From positions 2,578,168 to 2,642,167 of the forward strand of contig OZ020522.1 of the NCBI GenBank assembly GCA_963971425.1: a stretch of DNA of 64,000 nt, given 5' to 3'. The notes beneath the pieces are model-generated. The model searched no databases. It saw only the letters and a list, made by a program, of their open reading frames with translations, and was not told where the DNA came from. How positions within the stretch are numbered: position 1 is the stretch's first letter; each line of letters opens with the position of its first letter. Below, piece by piece: positions 22,001 through 33,885 of the stretch. Source of the stretch: Bryoerythrophyllum caledonicum (taxonomy: Eukaryota; Streptophyta; Bryopsida; Pottiales; Pottiaceae). Made by a program: the position numbers and the translations under genes.

Positions 22001-23061
22001 TTGGTAAAAAAACAAGAATCCCCTTCCAGCTATACTTTTGTTCCCTCGCGCTCTCATACCAACATCCATGATAAACAAAACCAACACGTAGTTTACAAAA
22101 GAAAACACGAGCATCTCGCCCCTCCCACCCGGGTCACTACCACAAAGCTGCACTCACATCCCAGCCCACCCCACCTTCCACACTCTCCCCACCCTCCCCA
22201 CACTCGCTCACTCTCCCTCCCCACTCACTCTCTCCACCCTGCTCATACTCCCTCACCACCTGATTATGCACATTCTCCCAACCCACCCACTAAGTCTCCC
22301 CATTCTCAAGGTCCCTACAGTGCTTCCCTACACGTCTCGCTCACAACATTCAGGCAACGAAAAGAAAAAATGAGCACAAGAGTTCGCGATGACACACTTG
22401 AAGTGCTTCCATTCTCTCATGTTCCGCCTCGGCTGCCCTTGAAGTCCTGCGCTTACTCCCCGCGCTCACAACCTGCAAGGCCAGAGAATCTCACAAGATT
22501 GAGAACTTCCTTCACTAGGAAGAACCGAAGCACGACACACATTTCACGAGCACTAGGTTTAGGGTACTTCAGAATTGAGTCTTCTGCAATTAACCGAACC
22601 CGAGAGGTGAATGACGAAACCGGACACGTGCTCTCGGATGCACGTTTACTCGAATGGAGCATAATGACGAGAGTTGCGGACCTCGTCTCTCACAGGTGAA
22701 TCTCGATTCCCGAGCCCTAATTTTCGGGGGACCTATGACCGATTTGGAGCATAGTATCCAAGCAGTGTAGAGCTGATTCTCATAAGGTGACTTTCGAATC
22801 AGAATGGTGTATTATCGGGAGCTCAAAGACCGGTCCGGAGCTCATTGACCAAAGACAATCACGACGAGAAGAGTCGCAATAAGACATACCTGATTTGGTA
22901 GGTCCCTCTCTGGTTCCATTGATTTTTCTGCAAGGTCCTCAACGCCTCTTCGATGAGACGTTACTCCTTTACCAGATGCCTTTGATGAGGAACCGTCTCC
23001 GACTAGTCCGGGTCGTGATTGATTTCCCAGGCTCCCATATGCTTCACATGAGTCACTATTA

Positions 23062-23493
23062 TTATGTGCTCCAATCCACCTTTCGTTTCAACACAACCTC
23101 GGTGTATACCATTGATAGTAGGCTGTAATTGAAAAATCCTTTGCTTCTTGGGCGATCTCCAAACAAAGCCTGTCAAATCTCCTCCGCACGATGAATGAAG
23201 TGATCATCTTTGCACATCCACGGCTTGCAAGCAAAGTAAGTCGTATGACTTATGTGGCAATCTCTTGGCCAAAGTTTATCGATGTGGTACATCTTCACGT
23301 ATTTCTTGCATGTCTTGGATACCCAGTAATCCTCCATTTCAGCCTCCCAACCTTCCTCCGCCTGATTGTCTTCATTGTCCAAAATCTCTCACCGTAGATC
23401 ATGAGTAGCACCTTTCTGTTTGAACCATTTCTTCGACTCTCCCGTTCCAATTTCACTCACATCTTCCACCACGATCCGCTTATCTGTCGCCAT
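23062..23493 (-). pseudogene. WRT-module gene, degenerate copy
   Basis: From ATG 23493 a single frame continues to 23062, broken by two in-frame TGA stops (after ATHDLR and after HRAEEI) but without frameshifts. It shows the hallmarks of the module found in the other copies: CKKYVKMYHIDKLWPRD (compare CKRYVKMKHLMKLWPRA at 40.6 kb), then MVYTEVVLKRKVDWST, matching the MVYAEVVL..VDWRT ending. The N-terminus is acidic and lacks the KKR-rich start of the 28-33 kb copies. Function unknown. What follows VDWST is not open. Upstream it faces the assembly gap, so its promoter cannot be judged. Confidence 0.65.
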
Positions 23494-23617
23494 GATAACG
23501 CTTGCTTTTAAAAAAACAAACGCGGACACTCCGGTATTAATTCGTGAATGAATGGTTTGGGGAATTAAGAAACGATTTATCCGGTCACAATAAAAGGACC
23601 CCCGTCTCCTCACCAAG

Positions 23618-23817
23618 NNNNNNNNNNNNNNNNNNNNNNNNNNNNNNNNNNNNNNNNNNNNNNNNNNNNNNNNNNNNNNNNNNNNNNNNNNNNNNNNNNN
23701 NNNNNNNNNNNNNNNNNNNNNNNNNNNNNNNNNNNNNNNNNNNNNNNNNNNNNNNNNNNNNNNNNNNNNNNNNNNNNNNNNNNNNNNNNNNNNNNNNNNN
23801 NNNNNNNNNNNNNNNNN
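23618..23817. other. Assembly gap, 200 N
   Basis: Exactly 200 unspecified bases, so the true length may differ. It interrupts the acidic frame downstream of the hAT transposase and the region 5' of the degenerate WRT-module copy. Confidence 0.99.
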
Positions 23818-24803
23818 AAGACTGGTGCCACGTACTCCTCAATCTCCGAGGCCAAGTTTCGTAGTTGTAGCTCGGCTCCAGTAGTTGATGCGGCGTTCAC
23901 AAGTCGTTTTACTCGGATATTCTTCCTTTTGTCTGTTACTCCATCCATGTTTTTGGAGCGGTTGCCTTTGGCCCCAATGACTCTCTCCGAGGTTCCGCTT
24001 CGCCAAGGTCCCGTGAAGAAAGGGAGAGTACCATTGTTCTCGCCCCTCCGTGTCCCTAAATGGCTGCTCATAGTAGAAGACCCAACCCTCGCGGAGGGAA
24101 GTTGTGGGGTTAGTATTGCACGCTCCACACCACCATTTGGGCCGAGTGCGCTACGGTGGACGGGTGGCCGAACTATTGTTGAAGAGGTCTTTTTCTTTAC
24201 ACGTAAAAGAGTTCTTCCGATCGATGCGGTACTTTGATCACGGGGCCGCCGAAACAAATCTTGTAGTGGCATGTCTTCCTCTGAGTCTGGTTCTATTGCT
24301 TGAGGCAAAACCGGAGAGCTTCTCACAACTTCAATGGACCCCGTGGTGGCCATTGGCTCATGGGATTCATTATCGTTTCCACCACTGCTCACTTCGTTTC
24401 CATCGTGAGGAAATGTATCGTTTGCTGCAATGCCAATGCCATGACCATCGAGTTCAGGGCCATCGCCACTAGAAGGGCCCGAGGCCCTAGAGCTGTTTGA
24501 GTTGGGAGACTGATTCTCCGAGATGTTGTCATCTCCATCGAGATTGCCCCCCAATGCCAACCCATCTTCGTCTGCCCTAGCTTCTTGGGCACGGTCTTCA
24601 TCCGATAATTCTACTATAGTATGGACTGCCGTTGCGTCGACATCATCAAACACAAAAGGATCCACTGGGTCACCGTGGACGTTGTGAAAATGGTCATGTA
24701 GTGCATCTCCATCGTGCTCGTTGTTTGCAGAGTTGTCCCTAGGTGGGCTATGATCAGATACGGGGTTGTTGTCACCGGCAAGGTCTTCCCAATCGCCGCC
24801 CAT
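23818..24803 (-). pseudogene. Acidic low-complexity extension in frame with the hAT transposase
   Basis: The reading frame of the transposase continues past the TAG at 24804 with no shift for at least 328 residues, up to the gap. The first 160 residues are Asp/Glu/Asn-rich (DEDGLALGGNLDGDDN and similar); the rest is Ser/Arg-rich with basic patches (LLRVKKK, TDKRKNIRVKR). It may be the tail of the transposase ORF cut off by a mutation, or a second gene starting at ATG 24803 immediately after the stop. No domain is recognisable. Confidence 0.45.
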
Positions 24804-26870
24804 CTAGTTATAACCCTCATCATCCGACTCCAAACCCTCGTCCTCTGTGTTTGAAGGAAGTCCCCCATCTGGATCAGACTCCTCCGAATGCACATTCTCC
24901 TCATACCATCGAATCGGGTCTGGACGAGCACGTTCTCGGAGCAATCGGCTATTCGTGTAGATGTAAACCAAATCTTCTGCTTTCTGCACTCCCAAGCGAT
25001 TTCGGCTCTTACTATGCACGAACGAATACATACTCCAATTACGCTCACATGACGAGGCCGAGCAGGGTTGTGCTAATATACGCTTCGCAATGATAGGCAA
25101 TGATTGCCCGCCCATGCGGTTCCACCATTGGTGAGGCAAGAGGTTGATGTTTTCAATTTCCCCAGCTACCTCCAGTGAATATGGGCCTCGCAATTCTTCA
25201 TACTCCGTGATTTCGAGCATTACTGCCGAAAAAGACACTCCGAGTGGACCACAGAGCATCATAACAACCTTGTTTAGGGCCCTTTTGGCCTCACCATTGT
25301 TTTGAATTTGCAAGTTATTGGCTAGATAAGGATTCAATAAAGCCCCTGCATAATGGAGATCTGTTGTCATCATCTCCCAATGCCGTAGGAATGATCCTTC
25401 AAGGCGAGTTGTAATTCCGTCAACCATGTTGAATGGCGCATTGCGCAGCTTGAACATGTGCTCCTTTAGCTTGTTCATGGTCACCCACGCAATTCCCATT
25501 GCCGGAGTGTCACCATCAAAAGTCCGCAATGCCTTTAGTAATGGTACCACTACAAATTCAAAGTTAGTGCACCGATGCCAGAAAGTCTTGTCTAGAACGG
25601 TGGCTCGCACCTGCGATGCCTTCGCATGGGCACGGTGCCCGTTTTGCCTATCGAAAAGAGAGGATACGTAGGATATCCATGCTGGATCTATCACAACCAT
25701 CTCCAGGGCATTCTTCACTTCCAACAGACGATGGATCATTATGTAATTGCATGCAAACCTTGTTGCTGTTGGCCACAACAGAGACAATTTTGGCGAAAAT
25801 CGACAAAAAAGGGCCATGGGCACATGGTGGTTCCGGATATATAATGCAATCTATTTCGCCTTCTGGACGAGGTCTGCAAACATGCCTTCCTTCCCCCAGT
25901 CCTCGAGGAGGAGATCCAAAATATGTGCACAACACCCTTGAGTATATATGTGCGGGTACTCATCGTTGACCTTCTTCATTGCCCCCAACATGTTTGAAGC
26001 ATTATCGGTGCACACTTGGACCACATTCAATGGTCCAACGTTACGGATAAAACTTTTCAATTGGTCCCCTATATATGCCGTAGATTTCTTCATACCCGTG
26101 GTGTCTATAGACCCCAAGAAGATATCACCCATTGGACATACAAGCATGATATTCATGAGAGGGCGACGTGTAACATTGTCCCACTCGTCCGAGCATATTG
26201 TTGCGCCATACTTGGCAATATCTACGCCGGTCTTCTTGTCCACAAGGTCTTTCACCTTTTTTTTTAGAGGTTCAATGTATGTCGTCTTCATCGCATTGTA
26301 CGATGGCGATGTATAATCGAAACCCGCCTTTGACGTTGCGAGGGTGGCCTGGATGAAGGCCGGATGTCTAACCACGTTGAATGCAATGTTGGCTTCATAA
26401 AAAAATTGTGCCCATTAATCGTCCAATTCTTTTCGTTTTTCTATTTGGTAAGCCTCTCGAAAGCTCCGTTGTCGTACAGATCTTGGTGTTGATGATGCTG
26501 CTTGGCTTAGAGGATTCGTGGACTGCGTGTTCTCCTCATTTCGAGTTTCCAAGAAACTACCTTGTTGGATGGATTGGCTAGAACAAGGTTCAGTGGAACA
26601 TGTTGCTGGTGCGCTAGGAAGGCCAACGATCTCCGCCTCGGTCATCCTAGTAGGAATAATATTCCCGCATCTTTTAAAACGGGCCTTAACAACTGCTGGG
26701 GCCTTAGAGCACGAAGTCTTCGTCCATTGTGGATACCCATAGTGTGACATGCACCTCCCACGTTTGTATGCGAACGTGTAATTGCACCAAACACATGTCA
26801 CTTGATCCTTCTTGTTAAATGTGTACCATGGAGCCCACTCCTTCGTTTGAGCCCTTTGTTCAGACGACAT
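24804..26870 (-). pseudogene. hAT-family transposase (BED finger, DUF659, hAT dimerisation)
   Basis: From ATG 26870 (MSSEQRAQTKEW) one frame runs to TAG 24804 with two earlier in-frame stops, TAA after KRKELDD (26415) and TAG after LVQKAK (25851), and no frameshift. Order: BED-type zinc finger (VTCVWCNYTF ... MSHYGYP); DUF659 catalytic region with SDEWD and, further on, NVVQVCTDNAS, where the hAT Asp residues are expected; a central region (FIRNHH-like IRNHHVPMALF, TRFACN); and the C-terminal dimerisation region (WWNRMG, PCSASSCERNWS, LGVQKAEDLVYIY). hAT transposases cut and paste DNA and leave 8-bp duplications. The start is set by a TATA box and CG array just upstream (27060-27180), an arrangement shared with the neighbouring genes. 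Low damage suggests recent death. Confidence 0.85.
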
Positions 26871-27059
26871 CACAATAAAATTGGCGCGCAATGTTGTGCC
26901 AAAGAGAATCCGCCAAAAGTAATAGGAAATTGTGTGTGCATAGAAAATAATGACCCAAAGGTCACTCACAAACTTGTAGATTCCTGCAAGGAGCCCAATA
27001 AGGAGTTCCACGACACGAAGCCAAGGATGTGAGGTGAGTCAAGCACATCGCATATAGTT

Positions 27060-27180
27060 CTTATATAGTGCTGGAGCAGGAGCAACTGGGGCCGGGCGCG
27101 CACGCTGTGGGCCGAACGCGCACGCTTCCAGCCGAGCGCGCACGCTATGGGGCCGGGCGCGCACAATGTTGGGGCGTACA
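27060..27180 (-). promoter_or_regulatory. Promoter of the hAT gene: TATA box plus CG array
   Basis: Reading the minus strand, TATATAAG at 27067-27060 lies about 190 bp before ATG 26870. Immediately upstream (27085-27175) are four to five repeats of a GGGCCGGGCGCGCACGCT-like unit. Arrays of this type precede the WRT-module genes and kinases of this block, each with a TATA box at the gene-side edge. Confidence 0.6.
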
Positions 27181-27403
27181 CACTAATTCCTACTATATAT
27201 TGAAACATTGCAACACTTAACATTTTGATATGTAAAACATCTCATAAAAAACCACTAAATATACATGATGCCACTCAATTTACAAGGTTTTATTAAATAT
27301 ACAAAATATCGCTCAATATTAAATGGCAGTTATAAAATTGTAGAAAGCTCTTGTTCCAAAACAATTCAACATTGCTCCATGTACATTTCTCGCACTGTTG
27401 TAG

Positions 27404-28322
27404 TTCTAGAATCCCTTAAAGCCAGTAAAAAATGAAAGAAGATTGTCTTTCTCCTGAACTCGTGCCTTCAAGTCTTGAATTTCTTCAAGACATTTTGCAA
27501 CTTCATTATCCTTCTCATCGAGCTCTTCTCCTAGATCCTCAATTACGTCCAAGCTTTCTTTTAGTCACTTCACAACTCGAAGATAATCGTCACGACTCAC
27601 CCAATTACCCTCCGTAGACTTTTTTTTTATTATCCACGACCTCCTCAGGTACCGCATCCGTCTTCGTGGCATCTCCGTCTTGTTGTGAAACCGACGGTTT
27701 AGAGTTCGACGCTGATATGATGGAAAATTTTTGAAGCGTGCGCATAAACTGATGACATCCAGTATCCGAGTCGGATGATTAAGACGCGGACCACTCGATT
27801 GTTTGATTCAAAGGTTCAACTTCCATGGTTTTCCCGAGACCTTCTCCTGGAAACTTCCGCACAAACGGTATTGTTAATCCAATGACTGGCGCCATCTTGG
27901 AGTGTGTTTGGATTTCCATTGTCCTCCAATCAACCGGTACGCCAAGTACCACCTCCGCGTAAACCATTCGTAAAATTGAAATGTTTACCGAGTTGCGGCT
28001 CAATTTTGCCTTGTCGTAAATGTGCTGGTACACTTGGATACAACGCTCCTTGAAGAACTCATTGGTGCAGTACCCCAAGTTGGCCCTGTTTGTACGTCGC
28101 ATTAGAGGATATCGTGAGTATGGCCAGAGGTGCCCCAAATGATACCATCCAATGTATTTTGCACATTGTGCAAATCTCCATGGGGTTGGAACCAGAAAAT
28201 GCCTTCATCTTCTCATCCATCAACACGTGAAGGCGCTTCTTCTGCTTTGAGAGTGCGTGACAAAAATCACGCTGTCGCTTTCCGTGGGGACTGCTAGTGG
28301 TAGATGGTTGTCCAAAATCCAT
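27404..28322 (-). pseudogene. WRT-module gene A, coiled-coil C-terminus (copy 1)
   Basis: Start ATG 28322 (MDFGQPSTTSSPHGKRQRD). It carries the WRT module: basic KQKKRLHVLMDEKMKAF, then in a shifted frame QCAKYIGWYHLGHLWPYSRY, RRTNRANLGYCTNEFFKERC and ILRMVYAEVVLGVPVDWRTM. An 11-bp deletion near 28190 breaks the frame relative to the copy at 55.8 kb. After the module come VRKFPGEGLGK, a Ser/Asp stretch with a stop at 27779, and a degraded coiled coil to about 27404. Function unknown; the basic patch and coiled coil suggest a nucleic-acid- or protein-binding role, an inference only. Promoter elements lie at 28475-28670. Confidence 0.7.
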
Positions 28323-28379
28323 GGTGACAAGGACGAGGAATACGAAGGTGGCAAAATACAAAGGTGTCAATAGACACCG

Positions 28380-28670
28380 AAAAATTCTTCCCAAAAGTTC
28401 CAAGCAAGCAGCCGCCACGTGGCAGTTGCAAGCCAAAGCGCCTAGGAGGTGGGGTCCATAACTTTGAAATCTAATATTTATAGTAAATTAGTGACCTATG
28501 GCGGGCGCATACGACCAAGAGGCGCACGTACGCTGGAGGGCCGGGCGCATACACTGGAGGGCCAGGCGCGTACGCCGGAAGGCCGGGCGGATACGCTGGA
28601 GGGCTGCGCGCGTACGCTCGAGGGTTGCGCACGTACGCTGGAGGGCTGCGCGCGAGAGGGGTGTGCCTTG
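28380..28670 (-). promoter_or_regulatory. Promoter of WRT gene A: G-box, TATA box, CG array
   Basis: TATAAATA (minus strand, 28482-28475) lies about 155 bp before ATG 28322. On its upstream side (28500-28668) are about eight 21-bp units of GGGCCGGGCGCATACG type. Between TATA and ATG a block with the perfect G-box GCCACGTGGC (about 28415) is conserved with the equivalent place in gene B. Confidence 0.65.
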
Positions 28671-28679
28671 AACTTGTGC

Positions 28680-28840
28680 CTTGAACTTGACATACAATAC
28701 TTCTACTTACTTATAAGCTAGTGCCTTGAATTTATACTTACTTATACAATACTTATACTTTTACATACAATACTTAATACTTATACTTACTTATACAATA
28801 CTCATACTTACTTAGGCACACAATACTTATGCTTACTTAA
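28680..28840. repeat. ACTTATACTTACTTATACAA simple repeat
   Basis: Imperfect repetitions of ACTTATACTTACTTATACAA, shared with 56205-56350 in the second copy of the block. Beyond it, up to 29584, the DNA is AT-rich with no gene seen. Confidence 0.7.
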
Positions 28841-29584
28841 TGATTTTTTTGGGGAGAGTTAGTACCTTCAATTAGCATGCTCAATGATTTGTTCCGCAAA
28901 CTTATACTCATTTTAAGATATAATATGGATAATTTGTATGGTAGAATGCCATCTCTTATCATTTGGAAGGCCGTTGCAATTAGTTACATGTAATTCAACC
29001 AAGAATAATAATGTTGCATTAATATTGGGGATTTTGTTACATCCCAAATCATTTATTATGCAAGAAAGTAACATGATTTTTATTGTTTAGTCTTATGATT
29101 TACATGTTTGAGACAAAAATTTAAGTTTTATTCTTCAACACATGATATAAATTCCACTACAAAAAAATTCTCGATGATACTATAGACTATTGTAGTCGGT
29201 TATCAAATATTAGACAAACGTGATTTTAATTTATTGACTGGGGTGCATGAAGTTGTACAATCATGGAAGATCATAACACATTCATCAAATATATAATTTA
29301 AACGTATACAAGACTGTTTAGAACATTCACTTTATTACATCTAGCCAAATTATAAAACATGCTGAACCATACAAACTTGATTAACGTCAGAGATAAACAA
29401 TATTGTTTCGAACTAAAGCCATTTACAAATGAAGTGCAATTTACAAAATTCACAAGGTCTATGATTTCAAAATGTTACAAAATTGTCCATTTATCATTCA
29501 TGGCACTACTTCCATTGCTATCAAATTCTACGACTTTAAAGTAAACACCAACTTCGCGTATTCCTGGATTTGATTGTCGTTTTC

Positions 29585-30481
29585 TTAGAGTATAGCGCAT
29601 AAATTTTGAAGTTCTTCTTTGTTGCAGTTGGCTTTTTCTACCAGATTCTTGTTTTCCTGTAAACTCTGCTGATATTTAGCAAGAAGTTGAAGATGAGCCT
29701 CTCGTCCAATTGGAACATCACCAGAAGACTCTAGGTTTTCATTGATGTTCTCATATGCAACCGCGTCCATCTCAGTTTGATCTTCTTCCTTGCTGGAATC
29801 TTCTCCAATTGTCGGTGTTTCTTGGAGGGCAGAATCTAGCCAATGGCATTTAATAAAGCCTTGAATCTCCTTGCGATAAGTTGAGCCACATCCAGTATCC
29901 GAGTCGTCACTGGAAGTGTTTGACCATAGAACTTCCTCGTTTGGAACTTCAACCTCCTTGGCCTTTTTTCCTAGAGCTTCGCCCGGAAACTTGCGCTCTA
30001 TTGGTAGTGACGCCGTGGATATTGGTGTCATCTTGGAGTTTGATTGTATTTCCATCGTCCTCCAATTGACTACTACTCCGAGTATAATCTCAGCATACAC
30101 CATACGTAAAATGGATAGATTCACCTCGTTCCGGTGAACCTTTGCCGTGTTGTAGATGTACTGGTATGCTTGGATGCACCGTTCTTTGAATACTTCATGG
30201 GTGCAGTAATTTAAATTACCCTTGTCGTATTTCCGAAGTTGCGAATACTGCAAAGGCGGCCACATTCGTCCCAAATGACACTAGGCAATGTACTTTGCAC
30301 ACTATGTAAATGTCGACCGGTTTGGTACATCTCCCCAGTCTCGAAATGCCTTCAGCTCACCATCGATGAATATGTGAATGCGTTTCTTCTGCTTGTGGTT
30401 GCGTACTCGTCCCGCATCACGCTGTCGTTTCTTCATTTTCTTCTCGGAAGCCCGAATCTCAGAAGGCCCACTTGAGTCCAT
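29585..30481 (-). pseudogene. WRT-module gene B, coiled-coil C-terminus (copy 1)
   Basis: Start ATG 30481 (MDSSGPSEIRASEKKMKKRQ). One frame to 29585 of about 298 residues, interrupted only by two TAG stops (TFT*CAKYIA*CHLGRMW at about 30280-30310). The module reads KQKKRIHIFIDGELKAFRDW, CAKYIA-CHLGRMWP, YDKGNLNYCTHEVFKERC and ILRMVYAEIILGVVVNWRTM. The C-terminus has RKFPGEALGKK, as in gene A, then an acidic linker and a Gln/Asn/Leu coiled coil (LLAKYQQSLQENKNLVEKA). In the second copy the first stop is CAG (Gln), so it arose here after duplication. Gene A and gene B are paralogues. Confidence 0.75.
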
Positions 30482-30579
30482 GCATGAAATTAGCGTGAAG
30501 CGGCACCGGGAGTAAAACGGTGTCAATAGACAGCGAGATGAAAAGGAATGTCAAAAGATACCGAGACCCACTTCCCAAT

Positions 30580-30995
30580 AGTGCTTACCAAGCAGCCGCC
30601 ACGTGGCAGTTGCAGGCCAAAGCGCTTGGGAAGTGGGCCCATCGTGCCACGATTCCCTAACTTATAGCAAGGCGCGCATGCCCCCCATAGGCCGCGCGCG
30701 TACGAGATGGGACGGTCTCGCGCGTACCAATCATCGTCTCGGTAGGAGGAACAGAATGGCCAGGCGCGTGCGAATGGGGCCAAGCGCGTGCAATCCAGGG
30801 TCAGGCGCGTGCGCTATGAGGCCAGGCGCGCGAGAATAGGGGCCGGGCGCGTGCCTTTCGAGGCCGGGCGCGCACTCTTTAGGGCCGGGCGCGCGCGAAT
30901 GGGGGCCTGACGTGCACGAATAGTGACAGTGCGCGCGCGAATGGGGACCGGGCGCGCGTGCGCTGTGGGACCGGGTGCGCGCGAAAAGGGACCAA
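30580..30995 (-). promoter_or_regulatory. Promoter of WRT gene B
   Basis: CTATAAG (minus strand, about 30666) lies roughly 180 bp before ATG 30481, with the same GCCACGTGGC G-box block at about 30598 as gene A. The CG array (30663-30990) has about 14 irregular units built on GGGCCGGGCGCG with CGCGCGCGAA variants. Confidence 0.6.
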
Positions 30996-31176
30996 GGAAA
31001 GTTTCTATCTTGCAAATTGAATTATCTTAGATGTTTCAAACTAATTTCAATGTTTCAAAGGAGATGCAAGAATTCGGTCAATGCTTTTATATTGCACATG
31101 GAAATTTCGGAACATACAAAATGGTTACAAATGCTACGCTTTCATCTTGCATTCTATTTGCATGTACTCCACTTCA

Positions 31177-33567
31177 TCACGCATCCGCTCTACTTGGTTC
31201 ACCACTTCCTGAGGCCCCATCATCCAGCAATTTACGAGCCGCTCGCGTCCTCCGATGAGGCCCATCCGCGTTTACCAGAGCACGTAACATTTTCGAGTTC
31301 CGAAGTGCTTTGAGAGTCTTCATAGTCGCCGGACTATGTTCCTCAAGAAGGAAATCAATAGCTTCCTCCTTCCAAGTTTCCTTCCATTGCGATTCTTCCC
31401 ATTGCAATGCATTGTGAAGGTCAAGATCAGTGGCCTCTCCCAATTCTGACACCACACAACCCTGGTGATTCCATAGTTTCCCATCTGGACGTCGCCCGAA
31501 TTGAAATACCTTCCGCCTAGCATCCCAATATCCGCCCATGACTTGGTAGAAGAAGTTTCGTTTACCAACATGGTCCACGGTGGTTCCCGATATGAGCTTG
31601 ATGGCCACTCGTACAATTTCTTGGTGGTCATTTTCCCAACCAAATTGCGTGCTTACACTGGACCTATGTAGTTGGTGGCACTGTGTACGCCAATTCCACA
31701 CCAAATCTTCTCCCCACTTTTGAGCATAGGCATCCCCAGGCGCATTCTCCGGGTTCAGCTCCCAACTAGATGGCATGTAGGCGGTGAGGCCAAACACTTC
31801 ATACAAGCGCTTATGAAATGGTGCTCTACACTTTGCGCAAAATCTACGTGTCAAGATACCACCTAGCAGACACATCGAATGGTATAAACACCGACACGTG
31901 CCAAGAACATATGCACCTTCTGGCCCGAAAGGATTTAAACAAACCGAGCAAGCATCTTCATTTTGCGTGAAGCTTGCTGGTGTTGGCCATAATTTGCGTG
32001 GTGCCACGTTTCCGCTTGGTTGAAGGGCATGAGAAGACATAGCCTCTGCGTGGTCCCACTCCAACTTTGCCCAGTCAATAGATTTACCATCTAGCAACAG
32101 AGGCAATTCAGTTGGAAACAACTCGTCGATGTGAGCCCAAGATGTGAGTCCAAAGTCACGGCGCGTATTATTCGTCAGATATTCGTTGTCAATCTTCTTG
32201 AATTCTATTGCCATTTGCCTCGCACGGTCAACATTCAAGATGCATGCCACCTTCCATTGATAGTACTGCTCGCTCACCGATCTAATCCTTTTTCGAAGGA
32301 TGTCGTTTGCAGTGCGAAGCTGAATAAGTTTCGCGCTTGGATTAGCGCGGGAAAATGACTGAGAATCCTCGATGCCGATGGAATCTACGAATCGATGTGC
32401 TGCTACAGTCGGCGGCGGTAGAAAAACCAACGAACGACTAGCAAAGCGGTGACGCGGTGGTCTTGTCGGGGTCTCTAGCCAACAACTAGTAACAAAGGCA
32501 ATAACATTGTCGATCAATGTCTCGTCCACACCTCGAGCAACTCCGCCAATATAAGCCTGGCTCGCAATACGTTCGCGACGCAACTCTTCTATATCGGCTA
32601 CTTGCTTGCTGATAATATCACCCTTTTTACTGGATTGCAGCTTGAGGTTTTCAATCTCTTCTTGGAGACGTTGAATCATCTCATCCTTCAAGCTGATAGT
32701 GTCCAATAACTCCTGGTGAGCATCGACGGTCGTACTTCCGGACCTTGATGCTACATGCCTGGTGTTGGAAGTGGTGACTACGACATCCATCATTGGCATT
32801 TCATCCACAACATGGATGGATTCTTCATCTCCAACATCCTCAAGCCTCGCGGCGGGTTCATCATCGCCAACAAGATTTACGATTGATAAATCTACCTGGC
32901 CACCTCCTTGAACCACTAGACGTCCTGCTTGATGGAGCTTCACTCGTTGGCGCTTTTTCCATGACGCAGACGCCACTAGAGTAGTCGATGAACACCGACC
33001 TACACATCCATTTGAGTCCGAATCTGGTGATGAATTTGACTCTACTGGAGCTACTTCTTCTGGGCCATCCGTTTTCTGTGGCCCTAGTGCCGTAAAATAT
33101 AACACTAGATGTTGCTCCCTAGGCACATCAACATGCATTCACACCCTCGGCATTTTTGGAGTTTTCCGCACAGTCCTCCAATCCACTCGCTTATTGAGAA
33201 CGACCTCCGCATATATCATGCGAGCGAGATAGAGCGAACAATCATTGCGGGGCATGAATTCGAGCTCGTATAAGTATTGGTGAACTTGGAGGGCACGAGC
33301 TCGAAACGCCTCATTGATGCAATACTTCAAATTTGCCTTGTTTGCGCGACGATTTATTAAATGGCGATGTGGAGGAAACATCTTCGGCAAATGGCACCAC
33401 TCGATGTAATCCTCGCAAGTGACAGACGACCATGGCAATGGTTCATCTTGCCAATCCACGAATGCAATCTTCGTTGGATTGTTGAACACGTGCATCCGTT
33501 TCTTCTGGAGCTTCCCGTGCCTTGCCCTATCTCTGTCTTTCTCTCTCTTTCTCTGCGCGGTGGACAT
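31177..33567 (-). pseudogene. WRT-module / coiled-coil / C4HC3 RING protein (copy 1)
   Basis: A near-intact gene: from ATG 33567 one frame of 796 codons ends at 31177, broken only by TGA at 33139 (the other copy has Arg, CGG). The WRT module occupies residues about 1-135 (KKRMHVF, YIEWCHLPKMFPP, RRANKANLKYC, LARMIYAEVVLNKRVDWRTV). A Ser/Asp linker and a coiled coil (LKDEMIQRLQEEIENLKLQ, near 32690-32560) follow. At 31952-31829 is a RING: CSVC, then CRCLYHSMC, then CAKC, a C4HC3 order as in RING-CH type E3 ligases, which pass ubiquitin from E2 to substrate. The tail (WGEDLVWNWRTQCHQL, FFYQVMGGYWDARRKVF) is conserved between copies but unknown. Translation from an internal Met after 33139 would still give a 653-residue protein with coiled coil and RING. 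Confidence 0.75.
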
Positions 33568-33885
33568 TGGTGGCTATTGTTGGGCATCCGGCTCACTCTC
33601 ACTCTCCATAGCCGAACACTGTAAAAAAACCTACCAAAATGTTCGTTAACTACGCTAACCTCTTTAAAAAAAAAAAACAAAAATTACCACCTTGGATTTC
33701 AAAATAATCCAAGATAGCAATGTTAAATAATTAGAACGGTGATCGATGCGGTGATGCAATACGTCGTATGGATGTGTGCAAATCTGAAGCCCCAATCGAA
33801 GATCACGCAATCAGCCACCATAAAAAGATAGTTGAAGGCCACGATTTCCAATTGGAGTTTGTGAGATGGGCTGGGCGCGCGCGAC

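Larger units (their letters stand above)
20020..22370. repeat. Tandem array of about 0.5-kb units, three and a bit copies
   Basis: Units begin near GCTCACAACATTCAGGCAAC and run through TTCATGACGTGTGGCAA, a 60-bp palindrome, TATACTTTYGTTC, and a C-rich CTCCCCAC tract ending CTCAAGGTCCCTA. Full copies lie at about 20150-20643, 21251-21787 and 21788-22330, with partial flanking copies. The period is about 531 bp. Copy 1 is separated from copy 2 by an inserted element. The array lies on the 5' side of the ParB-methyltransferase gene. Frames through it (Pro/His/Ser-rich) are compositional and not genes. Confidence 0.85.

Noticed and set aside
20020..22370. CRISPR-like array
   Set aside because: Units are about 530 bp with long similar sequence throughout, not short repeats with unique spacers; the genome is eukaryotic.
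20283..22699. Pro/His/Ser-rich frames of 119-253 codons repeated three times
   Set aside because: They read through the palindrome and a C-rich tract of a tandem array; coding potential is compositional and the frames change at the array ends.
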